64,000 nt of DNA from Dickeya zeae NCPPB 2538 (GCF_000406165.1 NZ_CM001977.1:2927064-2991063), one strand, 5' to 3'; shown: positions 9,440 to 19,290, numbered from the stretch's first letter. Translations and numbers: made by a program. The notes: a model not told the origin generated them from the letters alone.

Positions 9440-9784
9440 TTATTCAACCGCCAGTTGCTTGAGTTGCAGGCTATCGCCTCCGCTTTCAACTCGCAGGCTA
9501 TGGCTGCCGCAATGCGGACAGCCGCTGTCGTGGTGGGTCACTTCCACTGGCTGGCTACACTCCCAACACCAGGCCTGTGCCGGACGCACCGACACATGCA
9601 ACTGGCAGCCTTCTGCCATGGTTTCACGGCAGACCGACTCAAAGCAGAACTGCAACGCACTTTCTTCAATGCAAGACAGCGCGCCGATTTCCAACCAGAC
9701 GCCGGTAACCCGGCGGGCACCATGTTGACGCGCCTGCTGTTCAATCAACTCCAGTGCGTTGTAGCACAAGGACACTTCATGCAT
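9440..9784 (-). CDS. hypA: HypA/HybF nickel metallochaperone
   Basis: HypA partners HypB in nickel insertion. The 114-residue product begins MHE, which forms the nickel site with the free N-terminus and His2. A zinc site follows, with Cys73, Cys76, Cys89 and Cys92 as two CxxC pairs. Its position between hybE and hypB matches hybF in the E. coli hyb operon, and HybF is the HypA paralogue for hydrogenases 1 and 2. As the only copy here it probably does both jobs. The start overlaps the hybE end by 8 bases; a 70-base gap separates it from hypB. Confidence 0.94.
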   Translation of the reverse strand: MHEVSLCYNALELIEQQARQHGARRVTGVWLEIGALSCIEESALQFCFESVCRETMAEGCQLHVSVRPAQAWCWECSQPVEVTHHDSGCPHCGSHSLRVESGGDSLQLKQLAVE

Positions 9785-10343
9785 GCCGCTGACTCCGATA
9801 ACGGCTGAACAGCGCGCGGCGACTCAGGTTCTCTGGCGCATCGGCATCCTGCACCGGCAATGACAACGCCATACGTGCGCTTTGTTGTGCCAACTGCAAC
9901 GCCTGTTCCGCACCGAGTGCCGAGTCCAGCGGCGACATCAGTGAACAGGACAGATACTGCTGCCCGTCATCACTTTCGCTGACCACAAACTTCATGCTGC
10001 CGCACGGCAGCGCTAATGCCAGTCGGGTGGACAGCTCACGTCGGGGCCATTGTTGCCCCGGCCCCGGCAGCACCAGCAGACTCAACATCCACGGCGTCAA
10101 CAGGCAACCGAACCACTGCTGTTCAAACAGGGTAAATCCACAGGCCCGCACCGGAATACCGTCACGATAAAACGGCAACAACCGCATGCGTTCTTGCGCA
10201 ATACGATTGAACTCGGCTTCCAGCCAGGCCACCGGACTCTGATCATGCCCCGCAATCCACGCCAATTCTTTGCGCTCATCGGGTATTACCGACGGATTAT
10301 TACCGCCATCGTGTGGCGAAGCAGAAAAAATATCAGTCACCAC
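9777..10343 (-). CDS. hybE: HybE, hydrogenase-2 assembly chaperone
   Basis: A 188-residue cytoplasmic chaperone that binds the Tat signal of the HybO small subunit and helps couple assembly to export. The conserved core is clear: FTLFEQQWFGCLLTPWML, LPGPGQQWP, LALPCGSMKFVV, then QYLSCSLMSPLD. It matches E. coli HybE through this block, but has a longer N-terminus by about 25 residues. The start at 10343 overlaps the hybD end by 11 bases. A shorter start is possible, but no better ribosome site was seen. Confidence 0.93.
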   Translation of the reverse strand: MVTDIFSASPHDGGNNPSVIPDERKELAWIAGHDQSPVAWLEAEFNRIAQERMRLLPFYRDGIPVRACGFTLFEQQWFGCLLTPWMLSLLVLPGPGQQWPRRELSTRLALALPCGSMKFVVSESDDGQQYLSCSLMSPLDSALGAEQALQLAQQSARMALSLPVQDADAPENLSRRALFSRYRSQRHA

Positions 10344-10833
10344 ACACCTCCTGCGCGGTTTTCTCCGTCACCGTCACGCCACTTTGACGCAGCGCGACGA
10401 TAATGTGCTGTAACGCCGGCTCCAGCGCCCGGGTCACGGTATCGGACAAGCCGATACCGGAATCGAGCGCTTCCGGCTCTACGCCAACCAGTGTCAGTTG
10501 GCGGGGAAATTCACCGGTCAGTTGCAACGCCATCAGCACATCAGCCAGACCTAACTGGTGCGGGGAGATCTTGCGGGTAAACAACGCCGGAACTTCACGG
10601 TCACGCAGCACCGTCACACTGCCCGGTGCCTTGCCGGTCAATACCGCATCGGCAACGATCAGGTGATCACGCCCGGCCATGCATTCCATCAGCTCCATGC
10701 CGCAGGTGCCACCGTCCACCACATCAATGGCGGGTGTGCAGTCAAAGCACTGCTCCAGTTGTTCCACCAGACGCACCCCAACCCCTTCATCACTCAGCAA
10801 AATATTGCCGATCCCCAACACCAGTATATTCAT
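10333..10833 (-). CDS. hybD: HybD, hydrogenase-2 maturation endopeptidase
   Basis: HybD trims the C-terminal peptide of the HybC large subunit once nickel is in place, which lets the active site close. The N-terminal GIGNILLSDEGVGV carries the nickel-sensing Glu, Asp62-type and His93-type ligands appear in VADAV and KISPHQLGLAD, and the length (166 residues) fits the family. A GTG 3 bases upstream is possible. ATG 10833 is preferred because it overlaps the hybC stop by one base in TGATG, as elsewhere in this operon. Confidence 0.95.
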   Translation of the reverse strand: MNILVLGIGNILLSDEGVGVRLVEQLEQCFDCTPAIDVVDGGTCGMELMECMAGRDHLIVADAVLTGKAPGSVTVLRDREVPALFTRKISPHQLGLADVLMALQLTGEFPRQLTLVGVEPEALDSGIGLSDTVTRALEPALQHIIVALRQSGVTVTEKTAQEVCGD

Positions 10834-12539
10834 CACAGCACCTTCACCCGCGTCACTTCATTGCCATTCACGGTATCCACTACGTGCACCGCACAAGACA
10901 TACAAGGGTCGAAGGAGTGGATGGTACGTACCACTTCCAACGGCTTATGCGGGTCCGCCACCGGTGTACCGACCAGCGACTGCTCGTACGGGCCGGGCTT
11001 GTCCTCACCGTTACGTGGGCAGGATGTCCAGGTCGACGGCACTACCGCCTGATAGTTAGTGATTTTGCCGTTTTTAAACACCACCCAGTGCGACAGCATA
11101 CCGCGCGGCATTTCCCCGAAGCCCACACCGTGAAACTCGGTATCAGGTGAAAAGTCCGGTTTGATGAAGGTCTGATGATCACCTTTACCGATGTTGTCCA
11201 CCAGCGCCTGCCATTGCTGCGCCAGCGTATCTTTCAGTACGCAGCAGTGCACCGTACGGCCAATCACACGACCCAACGTGGAGTGCAAATGTTTCTCTTC
11301 CAGTTGGTGCCCACTGAGCGTCTGATAAGCGGCTTTAACCTGAGAGAAATGGGTCAACGTGTCTTTATGCTTCGCAGCCAGACCGCACAGCAACCAGGCC
11401 AGCGGCCCCACTTCCACGGTTTTGCCATAGAAAGTCGGCGATTTCACCCAGGAGTATTTGCCGTCTTCATGCCAGCCGGTGTACTTCGGTCGGGTCAGCC
11501 CTTCCCACGGTGCCAGCGGCTGATCGTCCTGATACCAGGCGTGTTTACCGCTCTCACGGATACCGTCTATCAGGAACTTATCGCTGTGGCTGGTGATCGG
11601 TCGGTACGTCGACAGATCGCTGTTTTCGATATATCCGCCCGCCAGCAGGAAGCTACCGTTCTTGTTGTCGGTCGGCAGTTCCGGCACGCTCAGGTAATGA
11701 TCAGCACCGCGTCCCAGCGACAACCACTGTGGGTAATGGGCAGCAATCACCGCGCAGTCCACTTTGTAGACCTGCTCGATAAAATCACCCAACCGGTCGA
11801 TGAAGCTCTTCACATACATCAACCGTTCCAGATTGAGTACGCTCGGGGCATCCAGATTGATGGGGTTAGCCACACCGCCAACCGCCAGGTTTTGAATATG
11901 TGGCGATTTACCACCCAGGATCGCCACGATGCGGTTAGCATCACGCTGGCATTCCAGCGCCTGCAGATAGTGAGCGACGGCAATCAGGTTCACTTCCGGC
12001 GGCAACGACATCGCCGGGTGGCCCCAGTAGCCGTTGGCGAAAATACCCAACTGACCGCTGGCAACCAGATCTTTGAGCTTCTGCTGCACTTTGGTGAACT
12101 CGGCAGCGGTATTCAGCGGCCACGTGGATAACCCGTTAAGCAGCGTCGCCGCTTTCTGCGGGTCGGCTTTCAACGCGGAGGTCACATCCACCCAGTCGAG
12201 CGCCGACAACTGGTAGAAATGCACGATATGGTCATGGATACTGTGCGCGGCCAGAATCAGGTTGCGGATGTACTGGGCGTTGACCGGCACATTCAGGCCA
12301 AGCCCATTCTCAACCGCACGCACGGAAGCGATAGCATGCACGGTGGTGCACACGCCGCAGATACGCTGCACGATCATCCAGGCATCACGCGGGTCACGCC
12401 CTTTGACAATCTCTTCCATGCCACGCCACATAGTGCCGGATGACCAGGCTTTGGTGACCTTGCCGTTTTCAATTTCGCAATCAATGCGCAGATGCCCTTC
12501 GATACGGGTAATGGGATCAATGGTGATGCGTTGGCTCAT
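10833..12539 (-). CDS. hybC: Hydrogenase-2 large subunit HybC
   Basis: The catalytic subunit, carrying the NiFe(CN)2CO site that oxidises H2 in the periplasm-facing Hyd-2 complex. It has 568 residues. Nickel ligands are Cys61 and Cys64 in RICGVC and Cys546 and Cys549 in DPCMSCAVH. Cleavage after His552 by HybD would remove the last 16 residues. There is no signal peptide; it is exported with HybO by the Tat route. The gene start overlaps the hybB end by 23 bases. Sequence agreement with E. coli HybC is strong throughout. Confidence 0.98.
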   Translation of the reverse strand: MSQRITIDPITRIEGHLRIDCEIENGKVTKAWSSGTMWRGMEEIVKGRDPRDAWMIVQRICGVCTTVHAIASVRAVENGLGLNVPVNAQYIRNLILAAHSIHDHIVHFYQLSALDWVDVTSALKADPQKAATLLNGLSTWPLNTAAEFTKVQQKLKDLVASGQLGIFANGYWGHPAMSLPPEVNLIAVAHYLQALECQRDANRIVAILGGKSPHIQNLAVGGVANPINLDAPSVLNLERLMYVKSFIDRLGDFIEQVYKVDCAVIAAHYPQWLSLGRGADHYLSVPELPTDNKNGSFLLAGGYIENSDLSTYRPITSHSDKFLIDGIRESGKHAWYQDDQPLAPWEGLTRPKYTGWHEDGKYSWVKSPTFYGKTVEVGPLAWLLCGLAAKHKDTLTHFSQVKAAYQTLSGHQLEEKHLHSTLGRVIGRTVHCCVLKDTLAQQWQALVDNIGKGDHQTFIKPDFSPDTEFHGVGFGEMPRGMLSHWVVFKNGKITNYQAVVPSTWTSCPRNGEDKPGPYEQSLVGTPVADPHKPLEVVRTIHSFDPCMSCAVHVVDTVNGNEVTRVKVL

Positions 12540-13716
12540 GCTTTACCTCAGCCTGATGATGCGTATGTTCGCCTTTCAGCGCGGGCAGTACCGGCAGCAG
12601 GCGGATTAACAAGATGTAGGCGCAGACCTCAATGGCGACGAAGCCAATGGAAATCAGGATCTCCTGCGCTTTAGGGAAGTAGTGGTAGCCGTTGCCTGGG
12701 TTGAACGCCAGCAGCGAATAGCTCAGTCGCCACAGGGCCGCGCCAAACAGCATGCACAGCGCGCTGACGAACAGCCAGCGGGCATCCTGACGGCAGCGTT
12801 TCAAGCGCAGCAGCACCAGCGGCAAGACCATCAACGCGGCTTCACACCAGAACATGACCGCAAACCGGTCACCAGCGAACAACAGTGCGGTTTTCTGGTG
12901 CCAGATGATTTCACCGAAGCGCAGCACCACAAACAGCAGCACCAGCACATGGGCCAGTCCGGTCAGTTTGCGGAACAGCGCCTGTTCGTCCGGACCACGC
13001 CCTTTCAGCCCAGCTTGTACCATCGAGCCTTCGAAAATGACGATCGAAAAGCCCATGATGAACGCGGTCAGCAGCGACAGCAGCGGCAACAGTTCATAGC
13101 TTTGCCACAGCGGATGCACTTTATAACCGGCGGAAATCATCAGCGATCCCATCGATGACTGGTGCATCGTCGGCAGTAATGCCCCCAACGCAATGATGAA
13201 GAACATCACCTTGTTGAGTCGTTTCAGCGACACCTTCCAACCGAAGCGTTCCAATACGACCGGTGCAAACTCCAGCGCCATCACCCCGATGTAGATAGTC
13301 ATACATACGGCGGTTTCAAACAGTACCGAGTTGGTATTGAAATAACCGGGGATATAAAAGTACGGCAGGTTCCAGTAACGGCCGACGTCGATGGTGATTG
13401 ACAGTCCACCCAGCGAATAGCCAAACAGGCTGGCGAGTAACGCCGGACGTACTAATGGGTGGTATTCGCCACGGTTGAATACATACACCGCCCAGGCCAA
13501 CGCCCAACCGCCACAGGCAAAACCGGTACCGACCAACAGGTCAAACGCGATCCAGATCCCCCACGGGTAGCCGCCGTTCAGATCGGCAACGGAGCCTATC
13601 CCCAGAAACAGACGTTTCACGATCAGGATCGCGCAAATCGCCACCAGCGGAGCCAGCAGCATCACCGGCCAGCTCACCAGCCGACCGCCCAACGGACTTG
13701 CTTTATGCGCCGTCAT
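12517..13716 (-). CDS. hybB: HybB, integral membrane quinone-reducing subunit of hydrogenase-2
   Basis: A polytopic inner-membrane protein of 399 residues in the NrfD/PsrC-like family that passes electrons from HybA to menaquinone. About ten hydrophobic segments are visible, starting with [18 protein letters not shown]. The C-terminus ends in a His-rich cytosolic tail (THHQAEV...PTHHH). An upstream in-frame extension of over 100 codons is antisense to hybA and rejected. ATG 13716 ([11 protein letters not shown]) fits E. coli HybB and overlaps the hybA end by 14 bases. Confidence 0.95.
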   Translation of the reverse strand: MTAHKASPLGGRLVSWPVMLLAPLVAICAILIVKRLFLGIGSVADLNGGYPWGIWIAFDLLVGTGFACGGWALAWAVYVFNRGEYHPLVRPALLASLFGYSLGGLSITIDVGRYWNLPYFYIPGYFNTNSVLFETAVCMTIYIGVMALEFAPVVLERFGWKVSLKRLNKVMFFIIALGALLPTMHQSSMGSLMISAGYKVHPLWQSYELLPLLSLLTAFIMGFSIVIFEGSMVQAGLKGRGPDEQALFRKLTGLAHVLVLLFVVLRFGEIIWHQKTALLFAGDRFAVMFWCEAALMVLPLVLLRLKRCRQDARWLFVSALCMLFGAALWRLSYSLLAFNPGNGYHYFPKAQEILISIGFVAIEVCAYILLIRLLPVLPALKGEHTHHQAEVKHEPTHHH

Positions 13717-14722
13717 GAGGTTTCTCCTGTGAGTCGTCGTGCGTCTCCTCACGCTCAGCACGGGTATTGCGATGCACCAGTACGGATAACCCAGCCAGTA
13801 CCGCCAGCGGTAACACCATGCCTTTGTACAGCGTGTGCTGGATGTGCTCTGAACGTGCACCGGTAGACAGTGAATCCAACGCGGGCATTTCCAGATTTGA
13901 GTACGGCACCCCAGACAACACCAGCACCTGCGTCCCGCCCGCTTCCTTCTCGCCATAGACATAGCGTTCGTAGCGTGGCACGGTGTGCTGGTAGGTGTCT
14001 TTCCTGTCCAACGTTTGGCGTGGATAGGCGTATTCATCACCCGGTTTCAGCGCCAGTCGACGTTTTGCTTCCTCCAGCAGTTGCTCACGGGTGCCATAAA
14101 TCACCGCACCGGTCGGGCAGACTTCCACACACCCCGGCATGCCGCCTTTGTCGAGTCTGGCCAGCTCAGGCTGGTTGCACAGCTCGCATTTGTGGATTTT
14201 GCCCAGTGGGTTTTCATAGTCGTACTTCGGCACATCGAACGGGCACGCCACCATGCAATAACGACACCCGGTACAGATGCTGGCGTCGTAATGCACCACG
14301 CCGGTTTTCGGGTCTTTTTTCAACGCCGATACCGGACACACCGACACACAGTTGGGATCGACGCAGTGCATGCACTGCTTCTTGATGTAGGCGTAACCGT
14401 CTTTTTCCTGATCTTTGTTCTTGCCGTCGCCGCTACGCCACACCTGAATGATGTTGTTGGTGTAAGGGCTGAGCTTGTCATTGTTGGACCAGGTCGCCGC
14501 GCCACCGGAATAGACCGTGCTATCCGGTTTATACTCCAGCTTGTTGACCTGCTGGCACTTGCTTACACATGCCTGACAGCCCACGCACAGCGTCGAGTCG
14601 TACAGCATGCCGAGCGCACCAGGAATTGGCGGCCGGTTGGTGGCCTGCGCCTGACTGGCAAGCGGCGTCCCCGCCAGCAGTGCTCCCGCGGACGCCAGCT
14701 TGAAAAAATTGCGTCTGTTCAC
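13703..14722 (-). CDS. hybA: HybA, ferredoxin-type iron-sulfur subunit of hydrogenase-2
   Basis: A periplasmic electron carrier between HybO and HybB. The N-terminus [18 protein letters not shown] is a Tat signal with RRNFFK. The body holds cysteine groups for four [4Fe-4S] clusters: [35 protein letters not shown], then CELC and CVEVC. A C-terminal hydrophobic stretch near residue 300 ([16 protein letters not shown]) is a membrane anchor. The length is 339 residues. It follows hybO by 3 bases and overlaps hybB. Confidence 0.96.
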   Translation of the reverse strand: MNRRNFFKLASAGALLAGTPLASQAQATNRPPIPGALGMLYDSTLCVGCQACVSKCQQVNKLEYKPDSTVYSGGAATWSNNDKLSPYTNNIIQVWRSGDGKNKDQEKDGYAYIKKQCMHCVDPNCVSVCPVSALKKDPKTGVVHYDASICTGCRYCMVACPFDVPKYDYENPLGKIHKCELCNQPELARLDKGGMPGCVEVCPTGAVIYGTREQLLEEAKRRLALKPGDEYAYPRQTLDRKDTYQHTVPRYERYVYGEKEAGGTQVLVLSGVPYSNLEMPALDSLSTGARSEHIQHTLYKGMVLPLAVLAGLSVLVHRNTRAEREETHDDSQEKPHDGA

Positions 14723-14725
14723 GGC

Positions 14726-15853
14726 TTAACCCTCCCGGGATGCGTTGCCGGCGTCCTGCTGTTTTTGCTGCCGACCCAATTCGCGTACTGCCATCAGGCT
14801 GACACCGGCTACCGCCCCCAGCACGCCGCCGATAAGCCCTGTCGCGGTAGCGGAGCTGTTGCCGCCTTCCGGGCTGGTCACCGACGGTTTTTCAACACGT
14901 GGCGTCGGATTTTCCACATTCGCCAGTTGGAAAATACCCTTGGTAAAACCGATTCCCTGCTCGTTGCAGCCGTAGCATGGATGCCCAATCCCCACCGGCC
15001 AAATGCCGCCGCCCACGTCACAAAACTCCAGCGTCGGGCAGTTGCCGTACGTTTCCGGCCCCTTGCAGCCAAGATGATAGAGGCACCATCCCTGCCGGTG
15101 CCCTTCATCGCCAAACTCTTTGGCAAAGCGACCCGCGTCGAAATGCGGACGACGTTCGCAGTTCTCGTGAATCAGGCGGGCATAAGCAAAGGTGGGACGA
15201 TTCTGGCTGTCGAGTGCGGGCGCACGCTGATAGGTAATGATGTGCGCCACGGTCGCCAGGAAGTTGTGCGGGTTGGGTGGGCAACCGGGAATGTTGATAA
15301 CGGTTTTACCCGGCAGCACCGCTTGCAAGCTGACGGCTCCCGTTGGGTTAGAACCGCTGGCGGGTACCCCGCCCCAGGCAGAACAAGACCCAATAGCGAC
15401 GATAGCAGCAGCATGCTCAGCGGCGGCGCGAATATGCTCGACAATCGGCTTACCGGCCACCATGCAATAGATGCCGCCATCTTTCAGCGGGATAGAACCG
15501 TCTACCACCAGAACATATTTACCTTTGTACTGTTCGATAGCACGGTGCTTGTTCTCCTCAGCCTGTTCGCCAAACGCGGCAGAGAGGACTTCGTGGTATT
15601 CCAGCGAAATGGTATTTAGTAGCAGATTTTCAATGGTCGGGTGGGTAGCACGTAACAGGGATTCGGTACACCCGGTACATTCCTGAGCGCCAATCCAGAT
15701 CACCGGCGGACGCTGGGGAGACGTCAGTGACTGTGCCATCTCTGCGGCAGCGGCCTCTTTTAACCCCATGGTGGCGGCAAGTGCTGCACATAGCTTCATA
15801 AAATCACGGCGATTGATACCGTGATGGGAAAGCATCATATTTTCCCCATTCAT
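14726..15853 (-). CDS. hybO: Hydrogenase-2 small subunit HybO
   Basis: The small subunit carries three iron-sulfur clusters and the only Tat signal for the HybOC dimer. Arg15 and Arg16 lie in NRRDFMK. Cluster ligands include CTGCTES for the proximal cluster and the C-terminal CYGC group. A glycine-rich membrane helix at about 337-355 anchors the complex, as in E. coli. The start at 15853 (MNGENMM) aligns with E. coli HybO and has AGGAG 11 bases upstream; Met6/Met7 are alternatives. It is the first gene of the hyb-hyp operon, preceded by an FNR-type promoter. Confidence 0.97.
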   Translation of the reverse strand: MNGENMMLSHHGINRRDFMKLCAALAATMGLKEAAAAEMAQSLTSPQRPPVIWIGAQECTGCTESLLRATHPTIENLLLNTISLEYHEVLSAAFGEQAEENKHRAIEQYKGKYVLVVDGSIPLKDGGIYCMVAGKPIVEHIRAAAEHAAAIVAIGSCSAWGGVPASGSNPTGAVSLQAVLPGKTVINIPGCPPNPHNFLATVAHIITYQRAPALDSQNRPTFAYARLIHENCERRPHFDAGRFAKEFGDEGHRQGWCLYHLGCKGPETYGNCPTLEFCDVGGGIWPVGIGHPCYGCNEQGIGFTKGIFQLANVENPTPRVEKPSVTSPEGGNSSATATGLIGGVLGAVAGVSLMAVRELGRQQKQQDAGNASREG

Positions 15854-15906
15854 TCTTTATTATTCTCCTGTAGCCAAGTCGGAGTAACACATTTCCGTGT
15901 CGGCAT

Positions 15907-15912
15907 AGAATA
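15907..15912 (-). promoter_or_regulatory. Likely -10 element of the hybO promoter
   Basis: On the minus strand this reads TATTCT, close to TATAAT. It places a start site near 15900, about 47 bases before the hybO ATG. The FNR box centre would then lie about 42 bases upstream of transcription start, the usual class II activator position. The exact start site is inferred. Confidence 0.5.
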
Positions 15913-15935
15913 ATGAGGAGAATAACGTCACCGAC

Positions 15936-15949
15936 TTGATCTCTATCAA
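15936..15949. promoter_or_regulatory. FNR box upstream of hybO
   Basis: TTGATCTCTATCAA matches the FNR consensus TTGATnnnnATCAA at all ten specified positions and is a perfect dyad. It is 83 bases upstream of the hybO start codon. Oxygen-sensitive activation of the whole hyb-hyp operon is the natural reading. Confidence 0.8.
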
Positions 15950-16393
15950 TCGGCCGGGGAATAACCATTCTATTTATGCGTCTTCTGTGAAGTTCTTCGC
16001 GACATTCCTTTTTTAAAAGCACCGGACTGAGATTAAATGAGAAAATATCTCAATGCGTGACAAACACATATTTTTTTGTGATCCAGAATTGCTTAATCGA
16101 TTTAACTACGCCTTATATCAGTTATAATAAAATTGTCATAATATTGATTTTAAAGGATTTTATTAAATCATGTTTTTATTTGATTTCATTCTTTAATTAT
16201 TGATTTATCTTTATCACTCACTTTCGCTTCAATCGGTTACTTTAGCTATTTTACTTTTAAAAGTGTAATTGCAGGATAATATTGCTGCCAGTCGCAAAGA
16301 TAAAAGTATGCCCTGTGGTGGTTTTTTATTCAGGATTTTGATTATCTCACCGCCATCATGATTCTACTGCGCGACGTTTTAACATTTCGCGCA
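15950..16393. other. Gene-free AT-rich spacer between hybO and ybiT
   Basis: After the FNR box this stretch holds no supported gene. The part from about 16040 to 16300 is markedly AT-rich. A TGTGATCC half-site near 16075 and scattered A/T tracts could bind nucleoid proteins, but nothing is specific enough to call. Confidence 0.5.
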
Positions 16394-16422
16394 ATAAAAA
16401 AAGCAGCCGGTAATGGCTGCTT
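16394..16422 (-). terminator. Intrinsic terminator after ybiT
   Basis: On the minus strand AAGCAGCC (16415-16422) pairs with GGCTGCTT (16401-16408) and is followed by a run of T. It begins 20 bases after the ybiT stop. Confidence 0.85.
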
Positions 16423-16441
16423 CTCGTCAATACGCTGAATG

Positions 16442-18034
16442 TTATTCGATTCCACGACTGCGCAGATAGTCTTCGTAGCTGCCGCTGAAATCAATCACTT
16501 TACCCGGCATGATCTCGACAACTCGGGTCGCCAGTGAGCTGACGAATTCACGGTCATGCGACACGAACAACAACGTCCCCTGATAGAGCTCCAGCGCCAT
16601 ATTCAGCGACTCGATAGACTCCATATCCAGGTGGTTGGTCGGTTCGTCCATCACTAAAATGTTCGGCTTTTGCATCATCAGCTTGCCGAACAGCATCCGC
16701 CCTTTTTCCCCACCAGACAGCACTTTGACTTTTTTACGGATATCGTCCTGAGAAAACAGCAGACGACCCAGCACGCTGCGTACCGCCTGCTCGTCATCGT
16801 TTTCTTGCTTCCACTGACTCATCCAGTCAAATACTGTCAGTTCATCGTCAAACTCGTACTCATGGTCCTGCGCATAATAGCCAATACGCGCGTTTTCAGA
16901 CCACTTCACCAGGCCAGATTCCGGCTCCAGTTCACCCACCAGTGTTTTCAGCAAGGTCGATTTACCGATCCCGTTGGTACCCAGAATCGCGACTTTTTCC
17001 CCGACTTCCACCAGCATTTTTAGCTGGCTGAACAGCGGCCCATTATCAAACCCCTTGGTCAGGCTGTCGATTTCCAGCGCGTTACGGAACAGTTTCTTAT
17101 CCTGATCGAAACGAATAAAGGGGTTTTGACGGCTGGAGGCTTTCACCTCTTCCAACTGGATTTTTTCTATCTGGCGCGCACGGGATGTTGCCTGACGTGA
17201 CTTGGACGCGTTAGCACTAAAGCGGCTGACAAACGACTGCAACTCGGCAATCTGCGCTTTCTTCTTAGCGTTATCCGAAAGCAGACGTTCACGCGCCTGC
17301 GTTGCCGCGGTCATGTACTCATCGTAATTGCCCGGATAAATGCGCAGTTCGCCATAATCCAGATCCGCCATGTGGGTGCACACCATATTCAGGAAGTGAC
17401 GGTCATGGGAAATGATGATCATGGTGCTATCGCGTTCGTTCAGCACCTGCTCCAGCCAGCGGATGGTATCGATGTCCAGGTTGTTGGTTGGTTCGTCCAG
17501 TAACAGAATATCTGGGTTGGAAAACAGAGCCTGTGCCAGCAACACACGCAGTTTCCAGCCCGGGGCGACTTCGCTCATCAGCCCATAGTGCTGCTCCAGC
17601 GGAATACCCACGCCCAACAGCAGTTCACCTGCACGTGACTCGGCGCTATAGCCATCCATTTCGCCGTATTTGACTTCCAGATCGGCCACCCGGTAACCGT
17701 CTTCTTCGCTCATTTCACTCAGCGCATAGATACGGTCACGTTCTTCTTTCACTTCCCACAGTTCGACGTGGCCCATGATGACCGTATCCAGCACGGTATA
17801 TTGTTCAAACGCGAACTGATCCTGACGCAATTTACCGATCCGCTCATTCGGATCGATAGCGACGTTACCCGCACTCGGTGCCAGATCGCCGCCGAGGATC
17901 TTCATAAACGTCGATTTGCCACACCCATTGGCGCCGATCAGGCCATAGCGATTACCGCCGCCAAATTTGACAGAAATGTTTTCAAACAACGGCTTACTGC
18001 CGAATTGCATCGTAATATTATTGGTTACCAGCAC
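16442..18034 (-). CDS. ybiT: ABC-F family ATPase YbiT
   Basis: A soluble ABC-F protein of 530 residues that acts on ribosomes rather than in transport. Two ATPase halves are clear: Walker [10 protein letters not shown] and GTNGIGKST, signatures APGWK and LSGGEKGR, and Walker [12 protein letters not shown] and [12 protein letters not shown] charged linker between them (about 240-300) is the P-site tRNA interaction motif region. It is nearly identical to E. coli YbiT. The start is GTG (18034), giving [12 protein letters not shown] as in E. coli. It stands alone, ending at its own terminator. Confidence 0.96.
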   Translation of the reverse strand: MLVTNNITMQFGSKPLFENISVKFGGGNRYGLIGANGCGKSTFMKILGGDLAPSAGNVAIDPNERIGKLRQDQFAFEQYTVLDTVIMGHVELWEVKEERDRIYALSEMSEEDGYRVADLEVKYGEMDGYSAESRAGELLLGVGIPLEQHYGLMSEVAPGWKLRVLLAQALFSNPDILLLDEPTNNLDIDTIRWLEQVLNERDSTMIIISHDRHFLNMVCTHMADLDYGELRIYPGNYDEYMTAATQARERLLSDNAKKKAQIAELQSFVSRFSANASKSRQATSRARQIEKIQLEEVKASSRQNPFIRFDQDKKLFRNALEIDSLTKGFDNGPLFSQLKMLVEVGEKVAILGTNGIGKSTLLKTLVGELEPESGLVKWSENARIGYYAQDHEYEFDDELTVFDWMSQWKQENDDEQAVRSVLGRLLFSQDDIRKKVKVLSGGEKGRMLFGKLMMQKPNILVMDEPTNHLDMESIESLNMALELYQGTLLFVSHDREFVSSLATRVVEIMPGKVIDFSGSYEDYLRSRGIE

Positions 18035-18247
18035 AGCACTTACTCGATTCGGAATGTGATTTGGCGCGCATTATGCCACAAGCGGGACCCAGAATCCCGG
18101 CGATTAAAGCACATTTTTTAATCAGATGGAGGGGAGCTGGCCGCTATCTGCGCCATGCACACCAAACGCGAATTGAAAACGGGCACGACAGCGTGTAACC
18201 AGGCGTACATAATGAATGCTGAGCCAGCTTGCACAAGGAAAAATCAG

Positions 18248-19129
18248 ATGCCGTCATCACGCCGTTTCAAACAAGTCGATGTATTCAGCCAGCATCCTGC
18301 TAAAGGAAATCCGCTCGCCGTTATTCTGGACGCCGATGGGCTTAGCGACGAACAAATGCAAGCGATTGCCCGCTGGACTAATTTGTCGGAAACCACGTTT
18401 GTGCTGGCACCGGATGACCCGGTAGCCGATTATCGGGTTCGAATCTTCACCCCGCAAGACGAGCTGCCCTTCGCGGGTCACCCTACGCTTGGCACCGCGC
18501 ACGCGCTATTGGAGTCTGGTCTGACACCACATGTTCCTCATCAGCTTATCCAGCAGTGTGGCGTTGGTCTGGTACCTGTTGCGATAAGCAATGACGGTCA
18601 ACTTGCGTTTCGTGCACCAGAGGTCACCATGACCGAACTCGACCCTCAGCATGACGCGTTACTCGACGCCGCTATCGGTAGTCATTTACGCCATGCAGAC
18701 AACCGACCTGTCAATGTCCACATGGGGATACGCTGGCTGACAGTAAGAATGGAAAGTGCACGAGCCTGCCTGAATGCTCGTCCGGACGCCGTTCACCTGC
18801 AACGCTTGCAGCAACTCGCCCAGACCAATGGCGTAGCTATCTACGGACCGCATGACGATAGCACGCCTACCGACTATGAAGTGCGCGCCTTCTTTATGTT
18901 GAATGATGCCGTGGTGGAAGACCCGGTAACCGGTAGCGCCAACGCTTGTATTGCCCGGGTGATTCAGCACAGTCCGTTACCGGAGCAGGCAGACCATCGG
19001 CTTGGTTATCGGGTACGTCAGGGCACCATGCTGTACCGCGATGGCCGGGTTAACGTTTCCTACATTGATGGTCAACCGTGGATTGGCGGTTACAGCACCA
19101 CCTTGATTGATGGGCACATCACCCTCTGA
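18248..19129 (+). CDS. PhzF family isomerase/epimerase
   Basis: A 293-residue protein of the PhzF/YddE diaminopimelate-epimerase-like fold. It has Glu48 in NLSETTF, the catalytic glutamate position of PhzF, the FAGHPTLGTAHAL block at 75-87, and DPVTGSANAC in the second half. Substrates of most bacterial members, such as E. coli YddE, are unknown; no phenazine genes are near, so phenazine synthesis is not implied. ATG 18248 follows AAGGAA; an in-frame extension of 31 codons has no ribosome site. It is divergent from ybiT and monocistronic. Confidence 0.9.
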   Translation: MPSSRRFKQVDVFSQHPAKGNPLAVILDADGLSDEQMQAIARWTNLSETTFVLAPDDPVADYRVRIFTPQDELPFAGHPTLGTAHALLESGLTPHVPHQLIQQCGVGLVPVAISNDGQLAFRAPEVTMTELDPQHDALLDAAIGSHLRHADNRPVNVHMGIRWLTVRMESARACLNARPDAVHLQRLQQLAQTNGVAIYGPHDDSTPTDYEVRAFFMLNDAVVEDPVTGSANACIARVIQHSPLPEQADHRLGYRVRQGTMLYRDGRVNVSYIDGQPWIGGYSTTLIDGHITL

Positions 19130-19159
19130 TGCGTGCTTTCTGATGTTACCCATCTGACG

Positions 19160-19186
19160 ACGAGCCTGCCGCTAGCGGCTCGTTAT
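19160..19186 (+). terminator. Probable terminator of the PhzF-like gene
   Basis: ACGAGCC at 19160-19166 pairs with GGCTCGT at 19177-19183, with GC-rich self-complementary sequence between, followed by a short T-containing tail. It lies 30 bases after the stop codon. The weak tail makes it a moderate call. Confidence 0.55.
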
Positions 19187-19217
19187 TCACCATCACACAC
19201 GACACCCGTAAAAATAA

Positions 19218-19233
19218 TGTGACTTTTATCACG
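19218..19233. promoter_or_regulatory. CRP-like site 1 upstream of the 29-codon gene
   Basis: TGTGACTTTTATCACG fits TGTGA-N6-TCACA with one mismatch in the last base. It lies 90 bases upstream of the small ORF. A TTATCC or TATTAT hexamer at 19255-19268 would be a fitting -10. Confidence 0.55.
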
Positions 19234-19274
19234 AAAAAGTTGAAATGCCGTTCCTTATCCATTATTATCAAAAC

Positions 19275-19290
19275 CGTGATGAACATCACA
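19275..19290. promoter_or_regulatory. CRP/FNR-like site 2 upstream of the 29-codon gene
   Basis: CGTGATGAACATCACA fits TGTGA-N6-TCACA with one mismatch in the first base. Its core GTGAT-gaac-ATCAC also resembles an FNR box with two changes. It is 57 bases from site 1 and 33 bases before the ATG, so it may overlap the start of transcription and act negatively. Confidence 0.5.

Noticed and set aside
13985..15619. 544-codon plus-strand frame antisense to hybA and hybO
   Set aside because: A shadow of two strongly conserved genes on the other strand; high GC at codon position 3 keeps it open.
18248..19129. Phenazine biosynthesis role for the PhzF-like gene
   Set aside because: No other phz genes are near; stand-alone PhzF homologues are common and usually unrelated to phenazine.
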